A DNA stretch of 64,000 nucleotides from Acidobacteriaceae bacterium (GTDB lineage: Bacteria > Acidobacteriota > Terriglobia > Terriglobales > Acidobacteriaceae): assembly GCA_027452245.1 (NCBI GenBank), contig DAIDGW010000154.1, positions 1 to 64,000 on the forward strand. The letters run 5' to 3'. The position numbers and the translations under genes were made by a program. The notes under the pieces are model-generated. The model did no database searches, had not been told where the DNA came from, and worked only from the letters and a program-made list of their open reading frames with translations. Within the stretch, counting starts at the first letter, position 1; every line of letters starts with the position of its first letter. Below are positions 62,966 through 64,000 of this stretch, piece after piece.

Positions 62966-63217
62966 ATGAGATCTGGCTCACAGCTCAGAAAACTGCGGCA
63001 GCAGCGTGGCCTCACGCTGCGGCAAGTCCAGTTCCTCACCCAACAGCTGGCCAAGAAACATGGCAACACCCGGCTGGCAATTTCCACCACGCGTCTTCTT
63101 GCCATGGAGAACACGAATGCGGTGCCCAACCTGTTTCGCGTCTGGGCGCTGGCGCGGGTTTACCAATGTGGTGTGCGGGACATTTTCAAATACTATGGCC
63201 TGCGCTTTCCGCGCTAG
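62966..63217 (+). CDS. Small XRE-type HTH regulator
   Basis: 83 residues from the ATG at 62966. XRE helix-turn-helix: LRKLRQQRGLTLRQVQFLTQQL, then TRLLAMENTNAVPNLFRVWALARVY, as in small single-domain repressors. An upstream extension of the frame overlaps the RNA-ligase gene and is not convincing. The 240 bases after it contain several palindromes that could be its operators, in front of the CHASE3 gene. Confidence 0.75.
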   Translation: MRSGSQLRKLRQQRGLTLRQVQFLTQQLAKKHGNTRLAISTTRLLAMENTNAVPNLFRVWALARVYQCGVRDIFKYYGLRFPR

Positions 63218-63314
63218 CGGCCCGAGCGTACCCCTGCATCGAATCCGTCTTTAAGTTCGTGATCTGCAACGTTAACTTCCCTTCCTGCAATTTTTCCTTG
63301 CCGGAAAGCGCTTG

Positions 63315-63361
63315 TTTTCCGGAAAACCGGACAGCTTGTTCCAATTTCGGAACAGAATTGG
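63315..63361. promoter_or_regulatory. Cluster of palindromes upstream of the CHASE3 gene
   Basis: TTTTCCGGAAAA (63315-63326) is a perfect 12-bp palindrome; GTTCC-aatttc-GGAAC (63338-63353) and CCAATT..AATTGG (63341-63346, 63356-63361) are further inverted repeats within 36 bases. They lie between the small XRE gene and the sensor gene and look like binding sites of a dimeric regulator or an mRNA hairpin. Confidence 0.4.
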
Positions 63362-63457
63362 AAAACTTCGTGACCTGCAACGCGATGCGCGGTAAACTGC
63401 GGCTGTCCGATGGGGTAAGAATCCTGATTCACGCCGAGCCATCCGGCTGAGTCATTC

Positions 63458-64000
63458 ATGACGAATTTTCGGTTTCGTTTCATTGTCGCTATGGCGGTGG
63501 CTTTTGCGGCCCTGCTCTCTTCCGGAATTGTTTCTTATCACGAAACCCTTCAGCATCAGCAGACGGAACAATGGGTTTCTCATACCCTAGTAGTCTTGCA
63601 GACGCTCGCGTCCTTTCGCGGGGCGATGATGGCCGCCGAGGCGGATCAGCGAATCTTTCTCTTAAGCCGCGATCCCGGTTACGGCGACGAATACAAAGCG
63701 CAATTCTCGCGCTCGCGGGACCTCCTCGCCCATCTCACACAACTTACCTCCGATAATCCGCGGCAGCAAGATCTGCTACGCCGCATAGACATGTCAGTCG
63801 CGGATTTGCGCCTGGAACTCGAGACAGAAGTTCAAAACCCTAAGGACAAAGCTTCCGCCCAGGCCGCCGTGGCACGATCAGAAACTCCAAGAAACGTCGT
63901 GCTCTCGGGCCTGCAAAGCCTGATCGGCCAGATGGAAAGAGAGGAGAACAGATTACTGCAGCAACGGTCAGCGGATGAAAAGGGTGCCGCGCTGCAGGCC
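63458..64000 (+). CDS. CHASE3-domain sensor protein, N-terminal part (3' truncated by window)
   Basis: Frame open from the ATG at 63458 to the window end (181 residues). N-terminal membrane helix (FIVAMAVAFAALLSSGIVSY), then a periplasmic CHASE3 domain: LQTLASFRGAMMAAEADQRIFL, LSRDPGYGDEYKAQFS and a helix with LTSDNPRQQDLLRRIDMSVADL. CHASE3 is a helical sensory domain of histidine kinases, adenylate cyclases and methyl-accepting proteins. The output domain lies beyond the window; a histidine kinase is the most common outcome. Confidence 0.85.
   Translation, partial: MTNFRFRFIVAMAVAFAALLSSGIVSYHETLQHQQTEQWVSHTLVVLQTLASFRGAMMAAEADQRIFLLSRDPGYGDEYKAQFSRSRDLLAHLTQLTSDNPRQQDLLRRIDMSVADLRLELETEVQNPKDKASAQAAVARSETPRNVVLSGLQSLIGQMEREENRLLQQRSADEKGAALQA

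Overview
The window looks like a piece of chromosome from an Acidobacteriota bacterium (Terriglobia, Koribacter-like). This is inferred from the high G+C, two very long Oar-type TonB-dependent receptors with a carboxypeptidase-like N-terminal domain, the mix of housekeeping and secreted proteins, and a family of short intergenic repeats (TCATCC...GGACCTGCTG) of a kind I associate with that phylum. No 16S gene is present to prove it.

Layout. 1-4.7 kb: the 3' end of dnaX, a YbaB/EbfC nucleoid protein, a secreted DUF3224 protein, recR, a P1-family peptidase and a small membrane protein. 4.9-22.8 kb: a large polyamine/GABA/omega-amino-acid utilisation locus. A minus-strand run (TonB receptor, three class-III aminotransferases, two aldehyde dehydrogenases, an amino-acid permease) ends in a clear terminator at 4.92 kb. 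It diverges from a plus-strand operon made of a three-domain MerR/XRE/cupin regulator followed by PotD-A-B-C-like ABC transporter genes. A perfect 8-9-8 palindrome sits on the -10 box between them. Together these could import putrescine or similar amines, transaminate and oxidise them through GABA-type semialdehydes, and feed malonate semialdehyde to acetyl-CoA. 23-26.5 kb: typA/bipA, a zinc-ribbon protein, an RRM protein and tRNA-Arg(CCG). 26.7-38.7 kb: a split division/cell-wall cluster (murE-murF-mraY-murD, then ftsW, murG, murC) on the minus strand, interrupted by an oppositely oriented sugar-porter MFS gene. 38.8-48.5 kb: small proteins, a methylmalonyl-CoA-mutase large subunit, a methyltransferase, an orphan pqqD-pqqE pair with two tiny ORFs between them, an outer-membrane protein, homoserine dehydrogenase, tRNA-His and a BlaI/M56 regulator pair. 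48.6-52.7 kb: a second TonB receptor and a secreted protein.

53.1-56.2 kb is the most interesting segment: a complete 3,068-bp IS1595-family transposon with 23-bp terminal inverted repeats (two mismatches) and a perfect 8-bp target duplication (GACATTTC). Besides transposase and a small accessory ORF it carries a two-gene cargo, an OLD-like AAA ATPase overlapping a TOPRIM (DUF3226-like) protein. The cargo resembles split ATPase/TOPRIM anti-phage systems and its last stop codon lies at the edge of the left inverted repeat. I infer a self-mobile defence module.

56.2-64 kb: a secreted protein behind a consensus promoter just outside the transposon, an IS110 remnant with an IS21-like end repeat, a carboxypeptidase-regulatory-like protein, an aldo/keto reductase, a UDP-glucose-dehydrogenase homologue that has lost its catalytic residues, a 2'-5' RNA ligase-like protein, a small XRE regulator and the start of a CHASE3 sensor protein cut by the window end.
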